A stretch of DNA of 64,000 nucleotides from Odontocerum albicorne (Eukaryota > Arthropoda > Insecta > Trichoptera > Odontoceridae), in NCBI GenBank assembly GCA_949825065.1, contig OX463838.1, positions 5,248,251 to 5,312,250 of the forward strand, in the 5' to 3' direction. The number at the start of each line of letters is the position of its first letter. Position 1 is the first letter of the stretch. The translations under genes were made by a program, and so were the position numbers. This document shows, piece by piece, positions 53,937 to 64,000 of this stretch. The notes beneath the pieces were generated by a model that worked only from the letters and a program-made list of their open reading frames with translations, did no database searches and was not told the origin of the DNA.

Positions 53937-54419
53937 CAAAGGTAAGATAGTTAAAATAACCTGGGGTTCGTATTGTTAGGACCGCTTTTCTTTAAAACTT
54001 ATTCCCTGTTCCTAATACCATTTTACTTCTACATCTTTTGGGCATATTTGGATGGATATGGATACAGTTTAGTCATATTATCATGTATCAATTTCTGCAA
54101 AACTTCTTTTACAATATTCTTAAATCTTTTACGTGTCACAATGTTTCGTTCGCAAATAAGTATTTCTTTAACGCTGGAGTTGCTCACTGTCTTATAGATC
54201 TGAATAAATTCTCAGATCACATTTTGACCTACTGCGGTCATAATCAAATTATTAACTTTTCATGGATGTTCCATTCAGCCTTACATCGGCTTAGATCGAT
54301 TAACAACTCCAATCCAGTGGCATTAATTGATAGTTTTGCTGCTTTAGAAATTTTGTATGAAAGTACTGGCAACATGCTACGCTCTTTGAACTCAATACCT
54401 TTAGCCCTTTTATAAGTAT
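53937..54419. other. unassigned sequence
   Basis: The frames 53973-54197 and 54038-54415 are hydrophobic in part (a run of about 20 aliphatic/aromatic residues near 54000-54090) but no family is recognised and they overlap in different frames. Confidence 0.4.
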
Positions 54420-54640
54420 ACTTAATATGCTGAGAGTCATTTCTTTCTACCGTGACGTTGGACTTTAAGTCCGTCATCGTCACTATTCGTTTCACCGCCA
54501 AAGAAGACTCCATTTGGGCAGTTCCTTCTTCATCACTACGCAACATTGTGAAATAGGAGATTGTTATCTTCTAATATAGATCACACTGGATGGGAATTCA
54601 TTTCGTTTCTCATAACAATGAAGGTGGTGATATCATTGAA
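54420..54640 (-). mobile_element. unclassified structured repeat, copy 2
   Basis: On the minus strand ccatccagtgtgatctatat, gcgtagtgatgaagaaggaa and tgacggacttaaagtccaac correspond block by block to 48191-48350. The hairpin gtgacgatgacggactt with aaagtccaacgtcac is better kept here than in copy 1. The 100-codon minus frame across it is not recognised. Confidence 0.5.
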
Positions 54641-54944
54641 ATGAACTGAACTGCTTTTAAAAGGTTATCTAAAAAAATGTCTAACGTTTTTTTTTTTTTT
54701 CAAAAATTAACTTGCATAAGTTCCCATCATCAAATAATTAGAAATAACCGAAAGATTTTTGACAACCTGCATGAAAATTATCCTCACCTACTTTAGAGGG
54801 TTGCCAGAAAGAATGGTGAAAGTTTGGAGAAGCTGGTGATCATGAGGGTAGTAAAGAGAATGCGAGCACGAGAAAGGTGGTCTTTAAGATGGGCAGACCA
54901 AATAAAGTAGTTATCAACAACCTGTGTAAGCGCTGCATTTAACA

Positions 54945-55145
54945 TTAAAAAGTACCACAAAATTTGATACATAGCAAAACACCATAACACTCAGCATTTT
55001 GCACAAGAATAATAAGAATCACCAAATTTGATACATAGCAGAACACCATAACACTCAGCATTTTGTACAAGAATAAAAAGAAACACCAAATTTGATACAT
55101 AGCAGAACACCATAACACTCAGCATTTTGCACAAGAATAAAAAAT
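54945..55145 (+). repeat. 64-bp tandem repeat, three units
   Basis: The unit caccaaatttgatacatagc, agaacaccataacactcagc, attttgcacaagaataa plus a short spacer occurs three times with few changes. Confidence 0.9.
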
Positions 55146-55810
55146 ATAATTTAAGTCAATACACCCTACACTGAGTATTTAATAAATACGTTTTTATCAA
55201 AGTCATATCAAACGCACATTCTCCAATTAATTAAGTACTGGGTAAAAGGCCTAAAATTCAAAAAGTGTGAATTATCCTTAAAACAACTTTAAATAGTTAA
55301 GGAAAAAAATTCTTCAAATAGTTATTCCATGCCATAATTAAATTAACAAAATTATACAAGTTACTCTAGTGACGGTAGAAAAAAAATTTATTTAAAGCAT
55401 ATTACGTTAGAATTTCATCCAACAACAATTTCAGCCAATTTTATTAAAATCGTTAAAATCTTCTAAGTTAGAATCTTGAATGTTTCAAAGCATATTCAAT
55501 AATATTTCCTTTAGTGAAGACACGATATGAATTAGTCAAGTCAATTTAAAAATTTCTTTAAGAAATTCCAGTGTTATTCTTTTTGAAATAATGTTTTTGG
55601 CTTCTATTATAAATAATTAATTTAACATTGATTTTATAGCTAATGAATGCATACAAAATTTCACCTAGGATATAATTAATTATTTTTTGTCAATTCATCA
55701 AATACATAAGAGCTAGAATATTTTATGGAAAGTGTAATTTATAAAAAGTTTTTAAAAACCTCATAAAAAATCCCTTGTTAAAAAAATACTAATTATCTGG
55801 CGATTTTTTT
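55146..55810. other. AT-rich sequence without a recognised feature
   Basis: Very AT-rich. If the exon candidate at 55817 is real, this would be its upstream intron. Confidence 0.4.
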
Positions 55811-55816
55811 TTTCAG

Positions 55817-56012
55817 CATGTTTCAAAAACCCTTCGTCATGAAAATAAGGCCATGTCAAATGTTCAATCCCATCGAAAAAGGGTTGAAAATCTCATTTAT
55901 TCCGTTGGCCATGCGCACGTTATTTAATCACTGCCCAATTTTTATCGTATCGTTTAATGACACTTTTGCAGCTATTTTATGGGCCAGCTTTTATGACACT
56001 CAGTGCAAAGAC
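55817..56012 (+). CDS. candidate internal exon
   Basis: A run of ten T and TTTTCAG ends at 55816, a strong splice-acceptor layout. An open frame follows: MFQKPFVMKIRPCQMFNPIE, KGLKISFIPLAMRTLFNHC, PIFIVSFNDTFAAILWASF and YDTQCKD. The sequence at 56013 is GTATGT, a good splice-donor form, giving a 196-bp exon. The frame also runs on to 56078. No protein family is recognised and no neighbouring exon was identified, so the call rests on splice-like signals and open frame only. Confidence 0.25.
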
Positions 56013-56203
56013 GTATGTATTGTATACATACAAAGCAAATGTTGTAAAGGGGAAATAATTAACTTGAAATTGGCTTGACCTATAAATACTGAATTTACTA
56101 TTGAAGTAACGTATATTCCGTTATTTTTTCTATTGATAAAAAAACGTTTGATGGATTAATTCAAATATCTTAACTGAGACTATACAAGACATCAAGCAGT
56201 TAG

Positions 56204-56757
56204 GATCTAATTAGAACCAAATTAGAATATGCATCTACGGTTTGGGCTCCTCATCAGCTCAAATATAAAAACAATATAGATCAAATACAAAAAAAAATCC
56301 TCAGATATCTATGGTACAGAACAAAGGGCAATTACCCAAATTATGCTCACCATGCCGAACTTCTCACGGTGTGTAACTATAGAAGCCTCGAAACAAGAAG
56401 ACAAGAATCCATTGCGATATTCCTAATAAAGGTTTTCCAAGGTTCCTTTAACTGTCCTGCGATTCTAGAAGCACTAAGTTTATATGTACCCAATAAATAT
56501 AGCCGTGCAAGGAATCACCCTCTGTTCTACATACCAGCTTACAGGACGAATATCATGGCTAAACACTCAGTCACGCGTGGTATAGAGATATTGAACCAAC
56601 TGAATGACACGGTTGATATATTCTCGGTACCGACTAGCAGTATGAGAAGAATCCTGGCTGATATTATTCCTAACGAATAAGCTAACGCTAGAAGCAAACC
56701 CTCTTTGTATAACAGGAGAAATCCGTGCCAAGTGGATAAAAAAAAAAAAAAAAAAAC
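56204..56757 (+). mobile_element. LINE ORF2 C-terminus with poly-A (family V)
   Basis: A frame without ATG runs from 56204 to the stop at 56678. It reads DLIRTKLEYASTVWAPHQLK, IDQIQKKILRYLWYRTKG, LTVCNYRSLETRRQESIAIF, SFNCPAILEALSLYVPNKY and DTVDIFSVPTSSMRR. YASxVWxP and the following RxQxKxLR pattern are classic for the region after the reverse transcriptase of R1/Jockey-type LINEs. The 3' UTR ends gccaagtggat and an 18-base poly-A at 56740-56757. A terminal fragment of the same family lies at 43570-43612. Confidence 0.85.
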
Positions 56758-57189
56758 AGAGAGTATGGTGTAATTATTTATTCTTCAGAGCAGTTGACAA
56801 ATATTTATAAAATTAAAGTGTGAATTCCTAATTCAGAAATTACAGTTGATGAATTCAGATGAACATGTACTTAGAGAAGCAATAAAATTTAAAAGAAATG
56901 TATCAAAAGAACACAATAAACATTTTATTTGTCACGTCAAATACAAACGTCTTAAAAAGCTTCCAAGTAGATAAATATGCTTGTATAAATAAATGAGAAA
57001 TCTTATTTGTGATTATCTTATTAAATAATAAAGTTTTCAAAAGATTAACACATTAACAATAATACAGAAACATACACAAAATAGCTAAAAATAAAAAGTT
57101 TTTCAACATTAAAAAAATTAAAAGTGACAGAAATTCTTAAATGAGAAGCGTATTTTGCGATGATAATCTAAACTTGAAACTTCGACAAC
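56758..57189. other. AT-rich sequence without a recognised feature
   Basis: Separates two unrelated LINE fragments. No frame of note. Confidence 0.5.
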
Positions 57190-57652
57190 GGTTAGTCAAA
57201 TGCTACATTTGATCAGTGTTATTGCATGAAGTGGAATCATGGACCCTCAAAGTTGATAGTATGAACGGACTGGAAGCATTCGAAATGTGGATGCACCGGA
57301 GAATGCCACGGATGCCCTGGACGGATATGGTCAGCAACACAAGTGTTCTTCAAAGAGCCAAAGTTGATAGAGAGTTGTTGAATAATATTAAAATCCGAAA
57401 GGTTTTCTATTAGGGTCATGAACTTAGAGGAGCAAAGTACAAATTACTGCACCAGATCATTCAAAGCAAAATACAGGGTCGAAGAGGTGTTGGCAGGAGG
57501 CAAATCTCCTGACTACGCAATATACGTGGTTGGACTGGTATAAGTAGCGTTGTATATCTTTTTCGGGCTGCCGGGGACAAAAATGCCTACTCTCAGGTGA
57601 TATTCAACGTTGGGGGGACCTGATATGACACTAGGAAGAAGAAGAAGAATTC
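57190..57652 (+). pseudogene. LINE C-terminus and 3' end (family E), uninterrupted copy
   Basis: The plus strand reads LVKCYI, stop, SVLLHEVESWTLKVDSMNGL, EAFEMWMHRRMPRMPWTDMV and SNTSVLQRAKVDRELLNNI, then, past two stops, RRGVGRRQIS and GWTGISSVVYLFRAAGDK. The end is ctactctcaggtgatattc to a GAAGAAGAAGAA run. It shows the order that LINE J has broken at 45372-46745. Confidence 0.85.
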
Positions 57653-58771
57653 AGTTATTTGGGTGTCTTTTTCAGTCAGATTACAGAAGAGTTATGAAAT
57701 ATATCGAACGAAATGTAGCGATAGGAAACTAAGTCTATGGGACATCAAAACATTCGATTCAAACAGTACCAAAATCTGATAACATGATATTCCATTCTAG
57801 TATTTAAGATATAACTTTGACGTGGAAAACAAACTGAAATGAGCCGAATAAATGCTGTAGAAATTCGTGCACTGAAATAAAATCCATAGGGTGACAATGT
57901 ATGACAGAAAACGGAATAATGTGATGAGTTTGATCTTATGACTGATGTGTTGAGTAAGATGACAAGAGCACTTTGTGATGGTTTGGGTAAATATAACGAA
58001 TTAATAAAGAAAGATCAACAAAATAAATAAAGGAAAAAATAGAGAAAGATTAACAAAACAAAGAAATATGTAAAATGAAGGCGTGATTTAAGATGACTAA
58101 ATAAAGTGTGGTTGGATCATGTAAATTATATTTTTAAAGAAGGAAACGCGGAAAGTCAGAAAAATTGTAAAAATTGTATAAGAAAGTGTATGGATGAAAA
58201 AGAGGCGAAAGATATGTGTCGAAATTAGAAAATTTGGAAAAAGCAGTCCACTCTACTTGCCCTGAGAAGGAAATGACGTGAAGGTATATATGTATGTCAC
58301 AACCCAATCCACTGAATAAGTATAAAGACAATAAAGACATTTTGATTTTTATTGCTACATAGCCCAAACAAATACTCACGCATAAAACTTTAAGAAATGT
58401 GAAACTCGAAATTAAAAATTAAATAGATGTTAATAAAAGTATTCGCAAGATGAAGTTGAAAAAAAAATTCACAGTTGCCTTCTGCAAACGATTCGGCTTA
58501 TACGAGTAAAGAATATTTCAAAATAAGCTGACTTGGCAAAAGCTCTGAAAGAGACGGCAGCCACGCTGAGGAAATGAAGATCCTGCTAATTAGTAACAAC
58601 GAGAGCTTTTGCAGCTTGTGTCATAAAAGTAAAAAAAATAAATTCAACAGAGTTTCTTCGAGTTAAGTTCAAGTATTTTCATTTCATATTAAAGCTATGC
58701 TCAAATTATGGATTTTTTTTATAAAATCTTTAAATTTTATTAATAATAAATGGTAAATCTATATAATGCAA
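57653..58771. other. unassigned sequence, possible further LINE debris
   Basis: The text from about 57660 to 58120 is A/G-rich with many GAAAGATxxxACAAAATAAA-like phrases (for example gaaagatcaacaaaataaat and gaaagattaacaaaacaaag). No readable domain. An octamer TACGAGTA lies at 58501. Confidence 0.4.
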
Positions 58772-58775
58772 TTAA

Positions 58776-59066
58776 CCTTTCCCTTCATTACGGTGCTGTG
58801 TATTCAATACATATAAATACACATGTAAAAATAAGCGATTTGAAATCGGAAAAATAAGAATATTCATAGTAAATCGCTTAAATTAATTAAATTCGGGGTC
58901 AAAAGTGAAAATAATTTAAATTTAATTGCTGAAAACATAAAAAAAATATCAGCCGACGTTCACAAAACGGGCAAAGGGACCACTTCAAATAATTGCCCGA
59001 AAGCTACTGAAGCGAGAGAAGCGAGCGAAGTGAGATTCTATTTCTTGCGTTCCCATAAACCGAAGT
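58776..59066 (+). mobile_element. piggyBac-like MITE, subfamily II, truncated
   Basis: TTAA at 58772-58775 precedes CCTTTCCCTTCATTACGG. Matching blocks to 48985 (gtattcaatacatat, gcgatttgaaatcgg, tcagccgacgttcac) run to about 59066. The right half and right TTAA are missing. Confidence 0.8.
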
Positions 59067-59329
59067 AGAATTAAATTCCACATAACAATTTCCTAATCCT
59101 AAAAAAAAAAACGTTAACAAATGGAAAAAAGCAATGCATAATATATACTTTTCCTAGGAGCTAAGAAGTTTCACTTCTACCGCGCGAGAGTCTCACGCAT
59201 CTGTTTTTTTTTGTTATTATATTATAATTTATCAATTAAAAATTTTTGATGAAATAACAAACATAATTTTGCCAACCCTTTGTAATATATGGGCCCGAAG
59301 CGTAGGTCATGCATGATACTCAAAGATCG

Positions 59330-59712
59330 AATACGCTTTAAGATACTTGGCCCCAAACAGGATGTATGTAGTTGTGGGAAAATTGAGATCTAATGAAGAA
59401 ACTTGAACATTTACGAGACACTCACTAATTACCAGTGACATAAGGTCACGGAGATTGGCGTGGATATGCCATGTAAACAGATATCAGTTGACGCGATTAA
59501 CAAATATCATAACCTTAGCCCACATGAAAGACCTATATAAAGCAGAGACTTTAAAATAACGTGTAGCAGGATCTTAGGTGGCTGAGAGCGGAGGAAAACT
59601 GGGAAAAGAAGAAAGCAATGGAAGACTGGGAGAAGAGAATGAGCAACCAATTTTGGCATGGAGAAAAATCGTCCGGGAGGCTGTGCATCAATTTAATTGT
59701 CATTTGAGATAA
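59330..59712 (+). pseudogene. decayed LINE C-terminus
   Basis: A broken reading gives SDIRSRRLAWICHVNRYQLT, then GKLGKEESNGRLGEENEQPI and LAWRKIVREAVHQFNCHL. The order RRLxWxxHVxR, basic GRxxGRP-like linker and a final W/R helix is that of non-LTR tails. Similarity is faint. Confidence 0.35.
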
Positions 59713-60714
59713 GATTTAATTGAATTTTTATAAAAGCATTAGGAAGCTGATTTTAACTTAAAACTCAAGGGAAATGTTAACGGGGCTTAAACAAGGGTTG
59801 TTTTATTTGATAAGATTATAAAAACTTATGAATTATAATACTAAATAATTTGACAACAAGACACACTGATTTACGCTGTGTTTAATATACTTATTAACAA
59901 TCTTAGTTAAATCCATTTTAAAAATCTAACAAGTGCTTTTAGCAAAAAATAGTAATACACATTTAAACGTACAATTTTCACCTACTTCGGCAATCTTAAC
60001 TGTCAATTCCCTAAAGTATTTTTGTTTTTTCTCGTAAAATTCTCCCCTGACAAAATGCGACGATGCTCATAAAATGTTCACTTATTTTACATGACGACAA
60101 ACATAATAACGTCGAGTTTAAACGATCCTCGTAAAAAATACTATTTCCCTATGAGATACAAACTAATTTATTTTGTTTGTAATTCAAGCAAAAGTCTCAT
60201 TACAGGAACTTTATTTGAGATGAGATTGCCAACTTACCTAGAGGTTTAAATCATGAAAAACTCATTAAGATTCGAATTCTCATCCCCCAGATCGGAAGGA
60301 GGTAGGAACAAACATTAAGACCGAGGTAGGCGCTGAAATCTTACTTGTATTGTGAGCTAGAGATTTATTATGATAATTTCTCGGAAAAAATATGAGCTCG
60401 AAAAAAAAAATTAAACCCAATTCGTGTGGTAAATAGAAGAGCCTTGGTAATATCCACGTTATATTTTTATATGGTAATGAATCATAACAATTTATAAGGT
60501 TTTCAGTAAATATGTCATTTTAATTTTGTTTTCAATTTATTAAACAAGTATTGTTCATGTATAAAAATAATCCTTTCTCATGTCTAAATTAATATAAAAG
60601 GGACTGAAATTAGATGTGTGTAAGCATAAGAGTTCCTACCAACATAACACAATTTTAAATGTTATTTAAAATATCAAAAAAACATGCAAACAACCTGTAG
60701 GAAAAAAATAGTAA
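59713..60714. other. AT-rich sequence without a recognised feature
   Basis: No frame, repeat or structure recognised. Confidence 0.5.
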
Positions 60715-60718
60715 TTAA

Positions 60719-61572
60719 TCCTTCCTTCCCTGTGATGTGTAACTAGTACATTTTTTTTTTATTATTATACAAAGTAAATTATTGTGCAAACATTTGTCAA
60801 GGCTATACCTATATACAAATTTATTACTTAACTAATCTTAAGTATATGTTATAATTTATGCACTTACTTAATCTTATTTTCCTACATATTATTTTATTTT
60901 GTTTATTCAATCTTAATATATGAGATCTTAGAAATAATTAACACCTACATACTACTAATAACTAGATAACAATTCTTACACTAAATATTTAGCAAAAACA
61001 AGTTCATTCGTACTTGTTATCCATCACATTCACTCAGACCTTGAACGTAAAGTGTAACTAGTACACAATGCTTCTAAAAACTTAAATATCTCTATATGAT
61101 AAATATAATAAATACTGGGTTCAGATTTTACGTATTCCTCCGTAATACATTTAAGCATTGAATTAATAAATAATATTAATAATAATTAGCACATATCGGC
61201 AACATCAGAGATATTTTGTGAAACTCAGGAATAAATTCACCAATACAATCAAACGTGTGCCAGTGTGTGACATAGGTAAATTCATTCTAAAAAACCAGTT
61301 CGCTCACTTCTTTCGCTTCAGTAGCTTTTGAGGAGTCATTTGAGGTGGTCGCACCACCCGGTTTGTGAACGTCGGCCGATGTTTTTTTCTTGTTTTCAAC
61401 AATAAATTTCAATTTTTATCACTTTTAACTTCAAATTTAATTAATTTTAACGATTGGCTATGAATATTCTTATTTTTTCAATTTTAAATCGCTCATTTTT
61501 ACATGTATATTGATGTGTATTGAATAGACAGCACCGAAACGCGCGGATTTTTTTAGCACAGGAAGGGAAAGG
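60719..61572 (-). mobile_element. piggyBac-like MITE, subfamily II, with nested retroposon
   Basis: TTAA at 60715-60718 begins the element (TCCTTCCTTCCCTGTG). The other end is CACAGGAAGGGAAAGG followed by TTGA (61573-61576), a decayed TTAA. Removing the insert at 60751-61065 leaves about 539 bp that match 48985-49550 in reverse orientation. Confidence 0.87.
60751..61051 (-). mobile_element. retroposon insertion with 14-bp target duplication
   Basis: gtgtaactagtaca occurs at 60737-60750 and 61052-61065, and the MITE sequence is continuous across it. The insert begins with ten T, the poly-A tail of a minus-strand retroposon, and is 301 bp. It has no tRNA-like boxes or coding motif. It is best read as a heavily 5'-truncated LINE or an unknown SINE and has no second copy in the window. 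Confidence 0.8.
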
Positions 61573-61576
61573 TTGA

Positions 61577-62299
61577 TGAAGTTTCATGGCAAAATTCCGT
61601 CGTATATTTTTTTTATATTATATACCAGCCCATACAAAATAACTGGGTGTTTTTTCAATTATTTTAGAACAGATAATATATATGGATCGGATCTTTTTTG
61701 CATATCACACCCAATTTAACTTTGGCTTGTATTATTTTTCTTTCAGAAAATAACAACCTGCTAAATATTATTTAATACGAGATAAAAAATTATTGTAGTT
61801 TAAACCGGGACGACATATTAAAACGAAAATATTTATAAAGGATATCCAACATAGGATAGATATTTCTAGTTATTTGGATCATAAACACGCAATATCTAAT
61901 TTTTAAAAACATGTTTTACGTAATATATATTTCTTGTGAACGTAAAACTTTATGTTTATGTAATATAAGAAAGAAAAGTTTTATACGTAAAATATCCGAT
62001 TGTCAGTCTTTTATGAAATGCCTTATGCTATTTTTTTTCAATATTTTTAAACAAATGTAAGTATATTTTAGGTGTTGCATCTTGAAAAAGAAAACTCATT
62101 TTAGACTAAATGTGAGTGTTGAGTAAACAAAGCATGTTTAAGACTGCATTTGATTAAATCTACGAAAGATCCTTAAATGTTGTTCGGGAGCAAACTATTT
62201 ACTTTCTGTTTGGCAGTTTGATCAAATTTTGTAGAAACAATGATTTTGAATTTTAACGTAATATTATATTTTTATTTCAGATTTACAAAAAAATTTACT
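61577..62299. other. AT-rich sequence without a recognised feature
   Basis: No frame of note; a T-rich run and TTTATTTCAG lie just before the mariner copy. Confidence 0.5.
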
Positions 62300-62301
62300 T
62301 A

Positions 62302-62838
62302 AGGGTCTTTCAAATTGAGAGTTTTTTTTAATTCTTGGATTAAACACAGATGGCGTCACGACCTTGACTGGATCTTGTGACATTTCAGAAGTGTAACGTA
62401 TGACATTTATAAAAATGGAGTCGTATACAACAACAATAACGCTTTCAAATTGAGAATTATTTTATGTATTGTAATCTCCGGAAACGGTGATGTTAATTAG
62501 CCACTAAAATCATGTGATCTGACACCGTTCGACTATTTTATTTGTGGTTACGTGAAAAGTCAGGTCTATAAAAATGACCCTAAATCAATTCCTGAGCTCG
62601 AGGACGAAATTATTTGCGTTATTGGTGAGTTAGAACCGCAATTATGCCAAAATGTCATCGAAAATTTTGACAAAAGAATGGAGATCTGTAGAGCTGCAAG
62701 AGGTGGACATTTGACGGATTTTTTTTTGTTTAAATATCATACATTATACTTCAATGACCAATAAAAAGTGTTTGAAATCAAAGTAACTTGTGTGTTTTAT
62801 TCAAGAATTTAAAAAAATCGCTCAATTTGAAAGACCCT
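62302..62838 (+). mobile_element. Tc1/mariner family M, best-preserved copy
   Basis: Termini are agggtctttcaaattgag and, inverted, agggtctttcaaattgagc, each next to TA. The 537-bp element carries an N-terminal codon block from the ATG at 62416 (MESYTTT-type) and the C-terminal transposase: SCDLTPFDYFICGYVKSQVY, KNDPKSIPELEDEIICVIGE, LEPQLCQNVIENFDKRMEIC and RAARGGHLTDF. The domain between these, with all catalytic acids, is absent in every copy, so the deletion is ancestral to this non-autonomous family. The protein type is the IS630/Tc1/mariner group annotated with DUF4817. Confidence 0.9.
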
Positions 62839-62840
62839 TT

Positions 62841-64000
62841 ATATGGTAAACATGGGCTAAAAGTATACTTTAATCTAAGTTTAATTCAGTCTTGATATAT
62901 TCTTAAAAATACATAAAATTCTGGGTTCCCATTAATGAGTTTTTATTTTGTAACTTTGAATCAATTAAAAAAATTGATAGTGAAATTATATTCAATGCGT
63001 AGATGGAATGTAACAAAAAAATTACATAATTTTATTTTAACCTTAATTCCAAATTCAAAATCTTTTTTTTTGTACGAGTATAAGCAATTGGAAAAAAAAT
63101 CGCACTTTATTCATAATGAATTTAAATATTAATCGTTACTCTTATTTTATCGTATTATTTCAACTAGTTGAAACCCGTGAAATATTCATGGAATTAAAAC
63201 ATTCTACATTTATGAAAATATGTATTGATAAATGTAAAATTGGTTCATATCATTTTTACATCGTCCCCTTTAACACCGGTTCAAAAATTGTTAGCTAGGT
63301 ATTTAAAATTCGTTCAGTATCACGGACCCACCGAGATTCAAATTTTGAATAACTTTCGGAGAGAATCCAAGTATTCCTCTCTCGCTCTCTTGTATTCAAA
63401 ATTCGTATTCTTTCTTTGGCGACAACCATCGTATGGGTTTTGGCCTATTATTTTAATTTAATTATTAATATTAATTTTAATCAATGCTTACTATAAACTG
63501 ACCCATTCTTTTGATTTCGTAGTATTTTTTTTGTTAGAACTATTCTCAAAACTTAAAAAAAAAACAATATTCGCGCTTGCAGAGTAATACAATAGTGTGG
63601 AATTTTTCAGTTTATATATCATTTATCTTAACTCAAGAATATATAAAACTTAAGATAATGATTCTCTATTCAATGTTTGATGAGATCAAAGAGCACTTAG
63701 TTAATTAATCTAATTTGAGACGAAAAATCTCAAAAAACTTTTCTTTAGTAAGATCAGACATCTGTATACTCACGAGACTATCTGTTTTCTTAGTTAACTT
63801 TAAGATAGCATATTTTTGCTAAAAAAGCTTGAGCGAAAGTTTTCAAGAAAATGTATTTAAAAAGTCTACAAACATTGAAATAAATAAAAAAAAAACCTTC
63901 CAAATGTCAAGATGTTAGCGCCAAGAAGTAATTTTATTATGCCTCGCATTTCTCATTCTGTTTTCTTGTGATCTCGTTATTTTAATGTATTGTGTAGTGT
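62841..64000. other. AT-rich sequence without a recognised feature
   Basis: Three short overlapping frames (62935-63461) show no family motif. TACGAGTA occurs at 63073-63080. Confidence 0.5.

Noticed and set aside
54440..54540. hammerhead in the structured repeat (GTGATGA ... GAAACG)
   Set aside because: The putative stem II does not abut GAAA, C3 is G, and no stem I was found.
56740..56757. Pol III terminator or promoter element
   Set aside because: The A run is the 3' poly-A of a LINE copy.

Overview
This is a visibly AT-rich nuclear window from an arthropod, most likely an insect; the order cannot be fixed from the sequence. The evidence is a dense nest of decayed non-LTR retrotransposon 3' ends, tRNA-headed SINEs, Tc1/mariner, piggyBac-like and hAT-like non-autonomous DNA transposons, foldback elements and minisatellites. 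No intact host gene, rRNA or functional tRNA gene could be supported. The longest open frames are either translated satellite (25184-26017) or transposon debris (33485-34261, 46037-46969). Two short segments with exon-like features (55817-56012 and 10386-11010) and one uncharacterised frame (49983-50330) are the only host-coding candidates, all weak.

Layout. 0-8 kb: an RTE-like LINE tail with a 16-bp target duplication (769-1415), a truncated piggyBac-like MITE, an RT fragment, a 62-bp satellite (4530-5400) and a full piggyBac-like MITE between TTAA sites (6748-7375). 8-16 kb: a deleted Tc1/mariner copy, a 24-bp satellite (9555-10340), a SINE, foldback B1 carrying a nested LINE with a triplicated segment (11991-12797), a second mariner copy split by a LINE, foldback B2 and a Jockey-like LINE. 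16-28 kb: satellites of 78, 50 and 84 bp, small foldback B3, a mariner copy split by foldback A1, foldback A2, and an inverted copy of the piggyBac-like MITE. 28-45 kb: several distinct MITEs (29852, 31281, 34249, 35097, 43696), LINE family L copies, a SINE and RTE-like LINE tails. 45-64 kb: a LINE nested antisense in another LINE, an inverted SINE cluster, foldback B4, a Mos1-type mariner relic with about 160-bp inverted ends, more LINE tails, and a piggyBac-like MITE hit by a retroposon with a 14-bp duplication.

The most interesting signal is in the foldback elements. Family A (22109-22856, 23743-24660) has long inverted arms, a one-sided extension of about 50 bp and about 12-bp target duplications. 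Each arm carries a motif that folds as a type I hammerhead ribozyme: CUGACGA, one extra variable base, stem II with a GGUG loop, GAAA, a self-complementary ACUAGU stem III and a two-part stem I. Family B (four copies, 133 to about 260 bp without the nested LINE) has the same architecture with a different sequence and a more decayed hammerhead-like core (CUGAAGA ... GAAACCGGUA). This architecture is what is known for pseudo-LTRs of Penelope-like elements, so both look like Penelope-derived non-autonomous retroelements; that assignment is inference.

The parts do not form a host pathway. They record successive insertion: SINE tails match a LINE 3' end seen in the same window, mariner and piggyBac-like derivatives depend on transposases not encoded here, and younger elements interrupt older ones at several places.
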